DNA of 49,780 nt, from NCBI GenBank assembly GCA_025965975.1, contig JAOPVX010000387.1:1-49780 (forward strand), written 5' to 3'. Shown here one piece after another: positions 18,387 through 28,315 of this stretch. Made by a program: the position numbers and the translations under genes. Origin of the DNA: Mycobacterium sp. Its GTDB lineage: Bacteria; Actinomycetota; Actinomycetes; Mycobacteriales; Mycobacteriaceae. The notes beneath the pieces are model-generated. The model was not told the origin of the DNA. It saw only the letters and a program-made list of their open reading frames with translations, and did no database searches. The first letter of the stretch is position 1, and the number at the start of each line of letters is the position of its first letter.

Positions 18387-19814
18387 GTGACGATCCCCAA
18401 CGTGCTGGCCAACCGGTATGCCAGCGACGAGATGGTGGCGATCTGGTCACCGGAGGCCAAGGTCGTCGCCGAACGCCGGTTGTGGCTGGCAGTGCTGAGG
18501 GCGCAGATAGAGTTGGGCATCGAAGGCACAGCTGTTCCTTCCTCAGTCCTTTCCGACTACGAGCGGGCGCTCGACGACGTCGATTTGTCCTCGATCGCCG
18601 CAAGGGAGCGGGTGCTGCGCCACGACGTCAAGGCCCGCATCGAGGAGTTCAACGCGCTCGCGGGCCACGAGCACGTGCACAAGGGCATGACGAGCCGCGA
18701 CCTCACCGAAAACGTTGAGCAGCTGCAGATCCGCCGGTCACTTGAACTGGTGCACTCCCACGGTGTCGCGGTGGTGGCGCGGCTGGCCGAACGGGCGATC
18801 AGCTACCGCGACCTGGTGATGGCTGGCCGCAGCCACAACGTCGCCGCGCAGGCGACCACGTTGGGCAAGCGGTTCGCGTCGGCGGCCGAGGAGATGCTTC
18901 TTGGGCTGACGCGGCTGCGGTCGTTGATCGACCGGTACCCGCTGCGCGGCATCAAGGGCCCGATGGGCACCGCACAGGACATGCTCGACCTGTTCGACGG
19001 CGACACCGACAAGCTGGCCGACCTCGAGCGGCGGGTCGCCGAGTTCCTTGGCTTCACAGACATTTTCACCAGCGTCGGGCAGATCTATCCGCGGTCGTTG
19101 GACCACGACGTCGTCTCCGCGCTGGTGCAGGTCGGGGCGGGCCCGTCGTCGCTGGCGCACACCATCCGGCTGATGGCGGGCCACGAACTGGTGACCGAGG
19201 GCTTCGCGCCAGGGCAGGTCGGCTCGTCGGCCATGCCGCACAAGATGAACACCCGGTCGTGCGAGCGGGTGAACGGGCTGCAGGTCGTGCTGCGCGGTTA
19301 CGCGTCAATGGCGGCCGAACTGGCCGGCGCGCAGTGGAACGAGGGCGACGTGTTCTGCTCCGTGGTGCGCAGGGTGGCGCTGCCCGACGCGTTCTTCGCC
19401 ACCGACGGGCAGATCGAGACGTTCCTGACCGTTCTCGACGAGTTCGGCGCCTACCCGGCGGTGATCCAGCGCGAACTCGACCGCTACCTGCCGTTCCTGG
19501 CCACCACCCGGATCCTGATCGCCGCGGTGCGCGCCGGCATGGGCCGCGAAGCCGCGCACGAGGTGATCAGGGAGCACGCCGTCGCGGTCGCGCTGGCGAT
19601 GCGCGAGAAGGGCTTGGAGCCCGATCTGCTTGGCCGGCTGGCCGCCGACCCGCGGCTGCCGCTTGACCGGCCTGCCCTTGACGCGGCGCTGGCCGACAAG
19701 CGGGCGTTCACCGGCGCCGCGGGCGACCAGGTCGACCGGGTGGTCGACGCGGTCGACGAGTTGGTGGGCCGCTATCCCGAGGCCGCCAAGTACACGTCGG
19801 GCGCCATCCTGTGA
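18387..19814 (+). CDS. purB: Adenylosuccinate lyase PurB
   Basis: This 475-residue member of the fumarase/aspartase superfamily removes fumarate from SAICAR and from adenylosuccinate, so it acts in both the de novo pathway and AMP formation. Conserved blocks include [24 protein letters not shown] (catalytic His) and the superfamily signature [10 protein letters not shown] with its flexible serine loop. It is nearly identical in plan to M. tuberculosis PurB (472 residues). GTG 18387 gives [12 protein letters not shown], the expected N-terminus. Its stop overlaps the GTG of cyp126 as GTGA, so the P450 is co-translated. Confidence 0.97.
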   Translation: MTIPNVLANRYASDEMVAIWSPEAKVVAERRLWLAVLRAQIELGIEGTAVPSSVLSDYERALDDVDLSSIAARERVLRHDVKARIEEFNALAGHEHVHKGMTSRDLTENVEQLQIRRSLELVHSHGVAVVARLAERAISYRDLVMAGRSHNVAAQATTLGKRFASAAEEMLLGLTRLRSLIDRYPLRGIKGPMGTAQDMLDLFDGDTDKLADLERRVAEFLGFTDIFTSVGQIYPRSLDHDVVSALVQVGAGPSSLAHTIRLMAGHELVTEGFAPGQVGSSAMPHKMNTRSCERVNGLQVVLRGYASMAAELAGAQWNEGDVFCSVVRRVALPDAFFATDGQIETFLTVLDEFGAYPAVIQRELDRYLPFLATTRILIAAVRAGMGREAAHEVIREHAVAVALAMREKGLEPDLLGRLAADPRLPLDRPALDAALADKRAFTGAAGDQVDRVVDAVDELVGRYPEAAKYTSGAIL

Positions 19815-21028
19815 CTGAGGTCGGCTCGGTGGCAGATATCGACTTCACCGATCTGGACAACTTCGCTGACGGCTTTCCGCACGACCTGTTCGCCGTACAC
19901 CGTCGCGAGGCGCCGGTGTACTGGCACTCGGCGACCGAGAACACCCCCGACGGGGAGGGTTTCTGGTCGGTCGCGACCTACGCCGAAACCCTTGCGGTGC
20001 TGAAGGATCCGGTGACCTACTCGTCGGTGTCCGGTGGCTCGCGGCGGTATGGCGGCACGCTGCTGCAGGACCTCGCCATCGCGGGCCAGGTGCTCAACAT
20101 GATGGACGACCCCCGCCATTCGCAGATTCGCAGTCTGGTCAGTTCGGGCCTGACCCCGCGGATGATCGCCAGGGTGGAGGACGATCTGCGGTCGCGGGCG
20201 CGGCGCCTGTTGGATTCGATTGCTGCGGGCGAGGCGTTCGACTTCGTCGTCGAGGTGGCCGCGGAGCTGCCGATGCAGATGATCTGCATCCTGCTGGGAA
20301 TTCCTGAGTCCGAACGACATCGGCTGTTCGAGGCGATCGAGCCGAGCTTCGACTTCGGTGGCTCCCGCAAGGCGTCCATCACCCGGCTGTCCATCGAGGA
20401 GGCCGGCTCGCGGATGTACAACTACGGCAAGGAGCTCATCGCGTCGAAGCGGGCTTCGCCGACCGATGACATGCTCTCGGTTGTCGCCAACGCCGACGTC
20501 AATGACGCCGAGGTCTACCTGTTCTTCAACCTGCTCTTCAGTGCGGGCGCCGAAACCACGCGCAACTCGGTGGCGGGCGGGCTGCTGGCGTTGGCCGAAC
20601 ATCCCGATCAGTTGGCCCCGCTACGTTCGGATTTGGAACAGTTGCCGACCGCGGTCGAGGAAATGGTGCGATGGACGTCGCCGTCGCCGTCGAAGCGGCG
20701 CACCGCGACGCATCCGGTTTCGCTTGGCGGGCACCATATCTCGGCTGGCCAGAAGGTACTGGTGTGGGAGGGATCGGCGAACCGCGACGGTGCGGTGTTC
20801 GAGGACGCGGATTCGTTCGACCTCACGCGTAAACCCAATCCGCACTTGGGCTTCGGTCAAGGCGTGCACTACTGCCTTGGCGCCAATCTGGCGCGGCTCG
20901 AGCTTCGCGTGCTGTTCGAGGAGCTGCTCGGCCGCTTCTCGTCGGTGCAGGTGGTCAAGCCGGTGGAGTGGACCAGAAGCAACCGCCACACCGGCATCCG
21001 GCATCTGGTGGTCGAGCTGAGGGCGTGA
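19811..21028 (+). CDS. cyp126: Cytochrome P450 CYP126-type
   Basis: This 405-residue P450 has I-helix [13 protein letters not shown], the K-helix region [15 protein letters not shown], and heme loop [17 protein letters not shown] with the axial cysteine. Type and position after purB match M. tuberculosis cyp126 (Rv0778). Physiological function is unknown. The 4-nt overlap with purB ties its expression to purine synthesis, a linkage kept in M. tuberculosis. No ferredoxin gene is adjacent here. Confidence 0.92.
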   Translation: MTEVGSVADIDFTDLDNFADGFPHDLFAVHRREAPVYWHSATENTPDGEGFWSVATYAETLAVLKDPVTYSSVSGGSRRYGGTLLQDLAIAGQVLNMMDDPRHSQIRSLVSSGLTPRMIARVEDDLRSRARRLLDSIAAGEAFDFVVEVAAELPMQMICILLGIPESERHRLFEAIEPSFDFGGSRKASITRLSIEEAGSRMYNYGKELIASKRASPTDDMLSVVANADVNDAEVYLFFNLLFSAGAETTRNSVAGGLLALAEHPDQLAPLRSDLEQLPTAVEEMVRWTSPSPSKRRTATHPVSLGGHHISAGQKVLVWEGSANRDGAVFEDADSFDLTRKPNPHLGFGQGVHYCLGANLARLELRVLFEELLGRFSSVQVVKPVEWTRSNRHTGIRHLVVELRA

Positions 21029-21047
21029 AGCCGGACGCCTCGCGTCG

Positions 21048-21954
21048 GTGATGGCGACCGGCATCGTGTCGATCGCCGCAGCGGATCACGGCCGTCTCGC
21101 AATCAGCGACGTGTTGATCGTGCTGGCGGCCGTCGCATTGCCGGCGCTCATCGTGGCGGGCGCCACTGCCTGGCGACGAAGATCTTGGGATCTCACCGAT
21201 CTCGATGTGTCGCTTCGGCTGTGCACAAACGTGGCGGCCTGCGCGGTCGTTGGGGCGCGACTGGCCGAACACCGCATTGTGCTGGGGCTGCTCGCGGGGA
21301 TGGCGTTGCAGGGTTGGCTCTCGCTGGCTCCGGTCATGGCCCGGCGCATGTGGCGCGATGGCTGGGCGGGCCTGCGCGACCGCGCGCATGGCTGCTGGGA
21401 ACTGGCGAGCGTTTGCGACGTCCGGATTGGCCATCGTGACAGCGGATCTGAAGATCGCCTTCCTCGCGGTGCTGTTCTGGGCCATCGCCATCGGCGTTTA
21501 CCTGTTGATGACGGGGCTGATTGTCTGGCGGTCTATCCACGATCCGGCTGCTCCGGAGTTGGTGCAGCCCGACATGTGGATTCTGATGGGCGGTGCGGCG
21601 ATCGCGACGTTGGCGGGCGATCACATCCACCCGGCCGGACTCGAGAGCGTTCGCCCCGTGACGGTGGTGACGTGGTTGGTCGCGACGGCGTGGATCCCGC
21701 CGCTGATTTACCTCACCGTGCGACGCTTCAGAAGGCGACGCGGGCTTCCGCCGGCGCTGTGGTGGGCGGCGGTGTTCCCACCCGGGATGTACTCGGCGGC
21801 CACGTACGCCACGGGCGTCGAAACCGGCTGGCGGTGGCTGACGGTGGTGTCGCAGGTGTTCTTCTGGATCGCGTTCGCAGCGTGGGTCATCGTGGCGATC
21901 GAATCGCTGCTGCGATTCGGCGATCACGCGATGCGGAAACTCCGTCGGGTCTGA
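21048..21954 (+). pseudogene. TDT-family (TehA/SLAC1-like) transporter broken by a one-base insertion
   Basis: Two consecutive frames encode one membrane protein of the tellurite-resistance/dicarboxylate transporter family. Frame one carries MATGIVSIAA and several hydrophobic segments up to WELASV. After GTTT at 21411-21414 the homology continues in another frame as ATSGLAIV, DLKIAFLAVLFWAIAIG, then WILMGGAAIATLAGDH. Removing one T restores S-V-A-T-S, matching the family's V-A-T-x-S. The 5' end also looks clipped: in-frame LASV precedes MATG but no start lies upstream before a stop overlapping cyp126. Either a real pseudogene or a sequencing indel. Confidence 0.8.
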
Positions 21955-22000
21955 CCCCCTGAACGCGAACCTGCTGGCCGAGCAAATCGTGCACAAATCG

Positions 22001-22618
22001 CTAGTGGCGTAGCCGAACGCCTGCGGCGCGGAGCTCAAGGGCGGCAAGGCCGTGGATCGCGACGGCGTCCTCGCGCCGCCAGGCGCCGACGGGATCCCCG
22101 CTGATCGCGGCGAGCTTGGTCAGCGGCCGGTTGGCCAGCGCCCGCAGCGCGAGCAACTGTTCGCCGGCGGGCGTGGCCGCCAGCGCCAAAGCCGTCCACT
22201 TGCGAAGGAAGAACCGCACCCGCAGGAACAGCCACGGCATCGCGATCGCCAGGATGGGCGGCGCCGCGACGGCCAGCGCCAGCAGCCACGCCAGCCAGCT
22301 CGCGGTGACGTCCAGGTTGTGCCCGGCGCCCGCGACGTCGCGCGCGGCCTGACCCGCGGCCGTCAACGGCTTGCTCAACGTGTCGCCGATCAACGGCACC
22401 TTGTCCGCGCCGCTGCCTGCCGAATCGAGGTTGCCCGCGATGCCGTTGGCGCCGCCTTCGACTTGCCTGCCGAACTCGGCGATGGTCGACACGGCGGCGT
22501 GTACCGCCATCCCGACCAGCACCCACACGGTTGTCCAGGCGATCACCACCAAGTCGCTGATCAGCTGCGCGAGCAGTCGGGCCGGGGTGGTGGCATAGGG
22601 CAGATAACGGGACGTCAT
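22001..22618 (-). CDS. Membrane protein of unknown function (Rv0779c-type)
   Basis: This 205-residue protein has two hydrophobic segments, residues about 15-42 (LISDLVVIAWTTVWVLVGMA) and about 108-132 (WLAWLLALAVAAPPILAIAM). A soluble 65-residue region lies between them and has an amphipathic helix (PLTAAGQAARDVAGAG). The C-terminal part is basic and probably cytoplasmic. ATG 22618 gives the same length as Rv0779c; the longer open frame upstream is antisense to purC. It diverges from purC, and a TGGGAT/ATCCCA dyad covers its start codon. No function is assigned. Confidence 0.8.
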   Translation of the reverse strand: MTSRYLPYATTPARLLAQLISDLVVIAWTTVWVLVGMAVHAAVSTIAEFGRQVEGGANGIAGNLDSAGSGADKVPLIGDTLSKPLTAAGQAARDVAGAGHNLDVTASWLAWLLALAVAAPPILAIAMPWLFLRVRFFLRKWTALALAATPAGEQLLALRALANRPLTKLAAISGDPVGAWRREDAVAIHGLAALELRAAGVRLRH

Positions 22619-22631
22619 GGGATTGATCCCA
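22618..22631. promoter_or_regulatory. Palindrome TGGGATTGATCCCA between Rv0779c-type gene and purC
   Basis: Perfect 6-bp arms surround a TG centre. The dyad covers the start codon of the minus-strand gene and ends 5 nt before the purC -10, in the place of a -35. It could be an operator acting on purC or on both genes. No protein is assigned. Confidence 0.45.
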
Positions 22632-22636
22632 GCAGA

Positions 22637-22642
22637 TAGGCT
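22637..22642 (+). promoter_or_regulatory. -10 element of purC
   Basis: TAGGCT (TANNNT) ends 6 nt before ATG 22649, predicting a leaderless purC message. Confidence 0.5.
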
Positions 22643-22648
22643 GGCCCG

Positions 22649-23536
22649 ATGCGTCCCGCTCTGTCCGACTACCAACATCTGGCCAGTGGCAAGGTTCGCG
22701 AGCTGTACCGCATCGACGACGAACACCTGCTCTTCGTCGCCACCGATCGGATCTCCGCGTACGACTACATCCTCGACTCCGAGATACCCGACAAGGGCCG
22801 CATCCTTACCGCGATGAGCGTCTTCTTCTTCGACTACGTCGAGGCGCCTAACCACCTGGCAGGCCCACCCGACGACGAGCGCATCCCCGAAGACGTGCTC
22901 GGCCGTGCACTGGTCGTGCAGGAGCTCGAGATGATGCCGGTGGAGTGCGTGGCCCGCGGCTATCTGACCGGTTCGGGCCTCATCGACTACCAGAAGACCG
23001 GCAAGCTGTGCGGCATCGTGCTGCCGCGAGGGCTGGCCGAGGCCAGCAAGTTCGTCCAGCCGTTGTTCACCCCGGCCACCAAAGCCGAACTGGGACAACA
23101 CGATGAAAACATCACGTTCAACGACGTGATCGAGCTCGTCGGCGCCGTCAGAGCCAACCAATTGAGTGAACGCACGCTGCAGACCTACATCCAGGGCGCC
23201 GACCACGCGTTGACGAAGGGCATCATCGTCGCCGACACCAAGTTCGAGTTCGGTGTGGACAAGCACGGCAACATGCGGCTGGCCGACGAGGTCTTCACCC
23301 CGGATTCCAGCAGGTATTGGCGCGCCGACAATTACCAGGAGGGTGTCGTCCAGCAGAGCTTCGATAAGCAGTTCGTGCGCAACTGGCTCACCAGTCCGGC
23401 GTCGGGCTGGGATCGCAATGGCGACAAGCCACCGCCACCGCTGCCGCCCGACATCGTCGATGCCACCCGCGCACGCTATATCGAAGCCTACGAGCGCATC
23501 TCGGGCCGCAACTTCAGCGACTGGATCAAGCCGTGA
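22649..23536 (+). CDS. purC: SAICAR synthase PurC
   Basis: This 295-residue enzyme joins CAIR and aspartate with ATP to form SAICAR. Family features are [22 protein letters not shown] at residues about 12-33, [13 protein letters not shown], and the late signature [14 protein letters not shown]. The size suits the bacterial/fungal long form. It follows a leaderless-type promoter and overlaps the next gene, ptrB, as GTGA, so a peptidase is coupled to purine synthesis here as in M. tuberculosis. Confidence 0.97.
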   Translation: MRPALSDYQHLASGKVRELYRIDDEHLLFVATDRISAYDYILDSEIPDKGRILTAMSVFFFDYVEAPNHLAGPPDDERIPEDVLGRALVVQELEMMPVECVARGYLTGSGLIDYQKTGKLCGIVLPRGLAEASKFVQPLFTPATKAELGQHDENITFNDVIELVGAVRANQLSERTLQTYIQGADHALTKGIIVADTKFEFGVDKHGNMRLADEVFTPDSSRYWRADNYQEGVVQQSFDKQFVRNWLTSPASGWDRNGDKPPPPLPPDIVDATRARYIEAYERISGRNFSDWIKP

Positions 23537-25638
23537 AACCGCCGGAGGCAGAGCGTATCGACGCTCGCCGGGAACATCATGGCGACGTGTTCATCGACCC
23601 ATACGAGTGGCTGCGCGACAAGTCGAATCCCGAAGTTGTCGACTATCTCAAAGCCGAGAACGAGTACACCGAAGACGCAACGTCGGGCCTGGCGTCGTTG
23701 CGGGAGAAGATCTTCGACGAGATAAAGGCCCGCACCAAGGAAACCGATCTGTCCGTGCCGACCCGCCGCGCCGACTGGTGGTACTACGGCAGGAGCTTCG
23801 AGGGTAAGCAATACAGCGTGCAATGCCGTTGCCCGGTCAACGATCCCGACGACTGGACACCACCTCAGTTTGACGAGGAAACCGAGATCCCCGACGAGCA
23901 GGTCCTGCTCGACGAGAACATCGAAGCCGAAGGGCATGACTTCTTCGCGCTCGGCGCCGCCACCGTCAGCCTCGACGGCAACATCCTGGCCTACTCCACG
24001 GACGTCAAGGGCGACGAACGCTACACGTTGCGGTTCAAGGACTTGCGCACCGGCGCCCTGTACGACGACCAGATCGTCGGCATCGGCGCCGGCGCCACCT
24101 GGGCCGCGGACAACCGCACCGTCTACTACGTCACGGTCGACGACGCCTGGCGGCCCGACACGGTGTGGCGGCACCGCCTTGGGGCCGGGCTAGCCGCCGA
24201 AAGGGTCTACCACGAGCCCGACGAGAAATTCTGGCTCGCGGTCGGCCGCACCCGCAGTAACAAATACATGGTGATTGCGGCGGGCAGCGCCGTCACCTCC
24301 GAGTTGCGCTACGGCGACGCCGCCGACGGGCAAACCGAGTTCACCACCGTCTGGCCGCGCCGTGAGCTGGTCGAGTACTCCATCGAACACGCGGTCATCG
24401 GCGGTGAGGACCGGTTCCTCATCCTGCACAACGACGGCGCCGAGAACTTCACTCTCGTCGAGGCTCCGGTCAGCGATCCCAACGCTTTTCGCACGCTGAT
24501 CGCACACCGCGACGATGTGCGACTCGACTCTGTTGACGCGTTCGAAGGCCACCTTGTGGTCGGCTACCGCAGGGAGGCGCTACCGCGGATCCAGCTGTGG
24601 CCGATTTATGCGGACGGCGACTACGGCCACCCCGAGGACATCACGTTCGACTCCGAGCTGATGTCGGCGGGCCTTTCCGCCAACCCCAACTGGAGTGCAC
24701 CGAAGCTGCGGATCGGCGCAACGTCGTTCGTCATCCCGGTGCGCATCTATGACATCGACCTCACCACCGGCGAGCGCACGCTGCTGCGTGAACAGCCGGT
24801 GCTCGGCGACTACCACGCCGACGAGTATGTCGAGCGCCGCGACTGGGCAGTCGCCCCTGACGGCGCGCGGGTGCCGATCTCGATCGTCCACCGCATCGGT
24901 GTGCCCTACCCTGCGCCCACGCTGCTCTACGGCTACGGCGCCTACGAGTCGTGCGAGGACCCGCGGTTCTCCATCGCCCGGCTCTCGCTGCTGGACCGCG
25001 GCATGGTGTTCGCCGTGGCGCACGTGCGCGGTGGCGGCGAACTCGGCCGGCCATGGTACGAGCACGGCAAGCTGTTGGAGAAGAAGAACACCTTCACCGA
25101 CTTCATCGACGTAGCATCCCATCTCGTCGACACCGATGTGACCCGGCAGGAGAACCTGGTCGCATTCGGCGGCAGCGCGGGTGGATTGCTGATGGGCGCC
25201 GTCGCGAACATGGCGCCGGAACTGTTCGCCGGCATCCTTGCCGCAGTGCCGTTCGTCGACCCGTTGACGACGATCCTTGACCCGTCGCTGCCACTGACCG
25301 TCACCGAGTGGGACGAGTGGGGAAACCCGTTGGAAAACAAGGACGTCTACTTCTACATGAAGTCCTATTCACCCTACGAGAACGTCGAGGCCAAGGACTA
25401 TCCGCCGATTCTCGCGATGACGTCGTTGAACGACACCAGGGTGTACTACGTCGAACCCGCGAAATGGGTTGCGGCGCTGCGGCACACCAAGACCGACGGT
25501 CACTCGGTGCTACTCAAGACCGAGATGAACGCAGGCCACGGCGGGATCAGTGGACGCTATGAACGCTGGAAGGAAGCAGCCTTCCAGTACGCCTGGCTAC
25601 TGGATGCTGCCAAGGCCGATCACGACGGCGGCGCTTAG
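23533..25638 (+). CDS. ptrB: Oligopeptidase B / prolyl oligopeptidase family PtrB
   Basis: This 701-residue S9A peptidase has an N-terminal beta-propeller (residues about 70-410) and a C-terminal alpha/beta hydrolase. The catalytic serine is in [11 protein letters not shown], the aspartate in SLNDTRVYY and the histidine in [13 protein letters not shown]. It cleaves short peptides, typically after basic residues, in the cytosol. It is coupled to purC by a 4-nt GTGA overlap. In M. tuberculosis H37Rv the locus is split into ptrBa and ptrBb; here it is one uninterrupted frame. Its last 42 nt are antisense to the convergent DoxX gene. Confidence 0.93.
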   Translation: MKPPEAERIDARREHHGDVFIDPYEWLRDKSNPEVVDYLKAENEYTEDATSGLASLREKIFDEIKARTKETDLSVPTRRADWWYYGRSFEGKQYSVQCRCPVNDPDDWTPPQFDEETEIPDEQVLLDENIEAEGHDFFALGAATVSLDGNILAYSTDVKGDERYTLRFKDLRTGALYDDQIVGIGAGATWAADNRTVYYVTVDDAWRPDTVWRHRLGAGLAAERVYHEPDEKFWLAVGRTRSNKYMVIAAGSAVTSELRYGDAADGQTEFTTVWPRRELVEYSIEHAVIGGEDRFLILHNDGAENFTLVEAPVSDPNAFRTLIAHRDDVRLDSVDAFEGHLVVGYRREALPRIQLWPIYADGDYGHPEDITFDSELMSAGLSANPNWSAPKLRIGATSFVIPVRIYDIDLTTGERTLLREQPVLGDYHADEYVERRDWAVAPDGARVPISIVHRIGVPYPAPTLLYGYGAYESCEDPRFSIARLSLLDRGMVFAVAHVRGGGELGRPWYEHGKLLEKKNTFTDFIDVASHLVDTDVTRQENLVAFGGSAGGLLMGAVANMAPELFAGILAAVPFVDPLTTILDPSLPLTVTEWDEWGNPLENKDVYFYMKSYSPYENVEAKDYPPILAMTSLNDTRVYYVEPAKWVAALRHTKTDGHSVLLKTEMNAGHGGISGRYERWKEAAFQYAWLLDAAKADHDGGA

Positions 25639-26046
25639 GTACACGATCTCCCCGGCCGTGCGCAGGTCCAGCCGCGAGGTCATCGACTTCGGCGGGTTCG
25701 GCATCCGCGCCGCATAGATGTTGGCCGGGAACATCACCAGCATCAACACGAACAGGCACAGTGCCGCGGCGACTCGGGTGGGCGGGTACAGCAGTCCGGC
25801 CGCGCCAAGCAGCTCGAGGATGCCGGTGATCGTGACCAGAAATCCGGCGGCAGGCAGCCGCGGTGGCACGATCGCGATCATGTCGCGCCGCACCGCAGGA
25901 CCGAAATGCGCGACCCCGGTCATCACGAACATCGCCGCCAGCCCAACCGCGACGGCCTCAGGCCAGCTGTTGACGTAATCGACCCCAAGCCAGCCCACCA
26001 ACCGGGCGCCAAGCGTGCCAACCACCAAGGTGACGAAGACGGCCAT
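25597..26046 (-). CDS. DoxX-like membrane protein
   Basis: This 149-residue protein has four hydrophobic segments: residues about 2-20, 30-48 (AVAVGLAAMFVMTGVAHF), 66-110 (FLVTITGILELLGAAGLL and AALCLFVLMLVMFPANIY) and a last one near 130-147. G-I-L-E-L-L-G-A-A-G is typical of DoxX/DUF4267-like proteins. Function is not known; relatives take part in redox-linked membrane processes. An AAGGAG ribosome-binding site sits 5-6 nt before the ATG. It diverges from a WHG-type TetR gene, with a near-perfect 21-bp dyad between, so it is the probable target of that regulator. Confidence 0.82.
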   Translation of the reverse strand: MAVFVTLVVGTLGARLVGWLGVDYVNSWPEAVAVGLAAMFVMTGVAHFGPAVRRDMIAIVPPRLPAAGFLVTITGILELLGAAGLLYPPTRVAAALCLFVLMLVMFPANIYAARMPNPPKSMTSRLDLRTAGEIVYLSAAVVIGLGSIQ

Positions 26047-26057
26047 TGCAGACTCCT

Positions 26058-26078
26058 TATCTAGTCAGTGACAAGATA
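26058..26078. promoter_or_regulatory. 21-bp near-perfect palindrome, candidate operator of the DoxX/TetR pair
   Basis: The outer arms are TATCT and AGATA, and the inner arms GTCA and TGAC; only the centre and one symmetric pair break the symmetry. It lies 12 nt upstream of the DoxX start, next to its ribosome-binding site. A related half-site (TGTCAAGAT) lies at about 26109-26117, near the TetR promoter. Confidence 0.65.
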
Positions 26079-26124
26079 GTGGAACACGCTAGCCAGCGAA
26101 CTAGGCACTGTCAAGATTCCTGGT

Positions 26125-26130
26125 TATGAT
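26125..26130 (+). promoter_or_regulatory. -10 element of the WHG-type TetR gene
   Basis: TATGAT ends 6 nt before ATG 26137, a close match to the consensus, and predicts a leaderless transcript. Confidence 0.55.
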
Positions 26131-26136
26131 GGCCAC

Positions 26137-26691
26137 ATGAGCAGGGACACCTATCACCACGGCGATCTGAAGGCCGTCATCCTGGCCAAGGCCGCTGGCC
26201 TGGTGGCCGACCGCGGCGCCGACGGGATCTCGCTACGCGAACTCGCCAGGGAGGCAGGCGTCTCACACGCCGCCCCTGCGCATCACTTCACCGACCGCCG
26301 CGGACTGTTCACCGCGCTCGCCGCGCAGGGGTGGCGGATGCTCGCCGACGCGCTGGCGGGCGCGCGGCCGGACTTCATCGAGGCGGCACTGGCCTATGTC
26401 CGGTTCGCACTCGACCATCCCGGCCACTACGCGGTGATGTTCGACCATTCACTGGTGGATCCCGATGACCCTGACCTGAAGGCGGCGCAAAACGCCGCAG
26501 GCGCCGAGCTGGCGCGGGGCGTCGGCACACTGAAAGATCCACGGGCGAAGGCCGATCCGCAGAGCGCTGCGCTCGCCGCGTGGTCTTTGGTGCACGGTTT
26601 TGCGATGTTGTGGCTCAACGAGGCCATCGACACCGAAGGTGATCCGATGGTCAATGTGGAACGAATCGCCAAGATACTGTTCGACTCCTAG
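26137..26691 (+). CDS. TetR-family regulator with WHG-type C-terminal domain
   Basis: This 184-residue regulator opens YHHGDLKAVIL, typical of the TetR subgroup whose C-terminal domain carries a W-H-G motif; here the late segment is WSLVHGFAMLW. The DNA-binding recognition helix lies in AGVSHAAPAHHFTDRRGL (residues about 44-61). It is divergent from the DoxX gene, with the 21-bp dyad between. It is convergent with the emrB-type gene, their stop codons overlapping by 4 nt. The most likely role is repression of DoxX and itself. Effector unknown. Confidence 0.87.
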   Translation: MSRDTYHHGDLKAVILAKAAGLVADRGADGISLRELAREAGVSHAAPAHHFTDRRGLFTALAAQGWRMLADALAGARPDFIEAALAYVRFALDHPGHYAVMFDHSLVDPDDPDLKAAQNAAGAELARGVGTLKDPRAKADPQSAALAAWSLVHGFAMLWLNEAIDTEGDPMVNVERIAKILFDS

Positions 26692-28292
26692 TGCGCCAGC
26701 GCCAACGCCGGGCGCGCGGACACAATTTCGGGAGGCTTCTTCGGCAGGAACGCGGCCGGAATGAGTGTCGCAAGAACGAAACCCACAGCAACGGCGAACA
26801 CGACGGCATAGGCATGCGTCAGGTCGTGGGTGACGTGGGCCGTGAAGTTCGGCTCCAGTACCTTCGGCGGCAGCTGCGTCGGGTCAGCGGACCTGCCGCG
26901 TTTTGCGGCCTCCTGCTGTAATGCCGCGGCTTTGCCTGCGGCAGCGACGTATTCGCTGCGGTTGAACTGGCTGGTGAGGATCACCGACATCAGCGCGGAC
27001 CCGATCGACCCGGCGACCTGCTGGTTGACATTGATCAACGTCGATCCGCGGGCCACCTGATGCGGGGCGAGGGTTCCGACCGCCGAGCCGGACACCGGCA
27101 TCATCGTGCAGCCCATGCCCATACCCATCACCGCGAGACCGATCAATAACACTGGCATGTACGGGTATTGGTGGTACACGCCGTAGGCGAATGTGCCCAT
27201 GCCGGTGGCGATCAGCGAGATGCCGACGAGCACGACGTAACCGGGACCGCGCTTGTCCATGATCCGCCCACCGATCGGCATCGTCGCCATCGCGCCAAGG
27301 CCCTGTGGCACCAGGTGCAGGCCGGACTGCATCGGCGTCTGTGCAAGCAGTTGCTGAAAGTAACTGGGAAACAACAGCCCTGCGCCGAAGAACGCGACAG
27401 CGAAGAGGAACATCGTCGCATTGGCCAGCGCAAGGACGCGGTTCTTGAACAGCCGCAGGTCGATCAGCGGGTGGTCGGCGCGGAAAACGGCATGGAACAT
27501 GAACGCGACGATCAGCACCAGCCCGATCGACGCAGGAATCCACACCTGCCGGTTGGCGACCGTGCCGTGCGCGGGTATCGAGGACACGCCGTAGAGGAAT
27601 GCGGCCAGCCCGGGGGAGAGCAGCAGCATGCCGATGAAGTCGAACGACTCCGCCGGTTGCGGCTCGTCCTTGGGGAACACGACCGCGGCAAGCACCAGCG
27701 CCAGCAACCCAATAGGCAGGTTGATCAGGAAGATCCACTCCCAGGCGTACGTGTCGATCAGCCAGCCGCCCAGTATCGGACCGCCGATGGGCCCGAGCAA
27801 CATCGGAATGCCAAGCACCGCCATCAGCCTGCCGAGCCGTTTCGGGCCGGCCTCGCGCGTCAGGATCGTGAACGTCAGCGGCATCAGCATGCCGCCACCC
27901 AGCCCCTGCACCACCCGGAACGCCACCAACAGCGTGATGGTCGGCGCCATCGCGCACAGCAGCGAGCCGAGCGTGAAGAACAACACCGAGCCCATGAACA
28001 GCCGCTTGGTGCCGAACCGGTCGGCGGCCCAACCCGTCAGCGGAATCACCGTCGCCAATGCCAACGTGTAGCCGGTCATCGTCCACGCGACGACGGCCTG
28101 GGTGGTCTCGAACTGCGCGATGAATGTGCGTTGCGCGACGCTGACGACGGTGGCGTCCAGGATGGCCATCACCGAGGCCAGCACGCACACCCCGGCGATT
28201 CGCAGCAGCCGGGCGTCGAGATTGTCGGGGCAGTCCCGTTCGGGATGCGGCAGTGGCGCGCGCGGTTTCGGATTGTCCGCGCGGTGAACCAC
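26688..28292 (-). CDS. EmrB/QacA-type major facilitator drug exporter (Rv0783c-type)
   Basis: This 534-residue DHA2-family transporter is long enough for 14 transmembrane helices. TM1 reads VCVLASVMAILDATVVSVA with the family's membrane aspartate. The loop 2-3 motif is GWAADRFGTKRLF, and antiporter motif C shows in LGIPMLLGPIGGPILGGWL. It would export cationic or amphipathic drugs using the proton gradient. It corresponds in position to M. tuberculosis Rv0783c (emrB). GTG 28292 is set by a TAGCCT -10 ending 6 nt upstream. It diverges from a glutathione-peroxidase homologue across only 29 nt, shared with a 17-bp palindrome. Confidence 0.9.
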   Translation of the reverse strand: MVHRADNPKPRAPLPHPERDCPDNLDARLLRIAGVCVLASVMAILDATVVSVAQRTFIAQFETTQAVVAWTMTGYTLALATVIPLTGWAADRFGTKRLFMGSVLFFTLGSLLCAMAPTITLLVAFRVVQGLGGGMLMPLTFTILTREAGPKRLGRLMAVLGIPMLLGPIGGPILGGWLIDTYAWEWIFLINLPIGLLALVLAAVVFPKDEPQPAESFDFIGMLLLSPGLAAFLYGVSSIPAHGTVANRQVWIPASIGLVLIVAFMFHAVFRADHPLIDLRLFKNRVLALANATMFLFAVAFFGAGLLFPSYFQQLLAQTPMQSGLHLVPQGLGAMATMPIGGRIMDKRGPGYVVLVGISLIATGMGTFAYGVYHQYPYMPVLLIGLAVMGMGMGCTMMPVSGSAVGTLAPHQVARGSTLINVNQQVAGSIGSALMSVILTSQFNRSEYVAAAGKAAALQQEAAKRGRSADPTQLPPKVLEPNFTAHVTHDLTHAYAVVFAVAVGFVLATLIPAAFLPKKPPEIVSARPALALAH

Positions 28293-28298
28293 TTAGCC

Positions 28299-28315
28299 AG
28301 GCTACCGGGTAGCCT
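28299..28315. promoter_or_regulatory. Symmetric divergent promoter/palindrome AGGCTACCGGGTAGCCT
   Basis: This perfect 17-bp palindrome has eight-base arms about a G. Read on either strand it contains TAGCCT, a TANNNT -10. On the plus strand this ends 6 nt before ATG 28322 (peroxidase); on the minus strand it ends 6 nt before GTG 28292 (exporter). One dyad thus supplies two back-to-back -10 elements and is also an operator candidate. Confidence 0.65.

Noticed and set aside
22619-23266. Minus-strand extension of the Rv0779c-type gene
   Set aside because: This part is antisense to purC. The membrane protein starts at ATG 22618 with a normal length.
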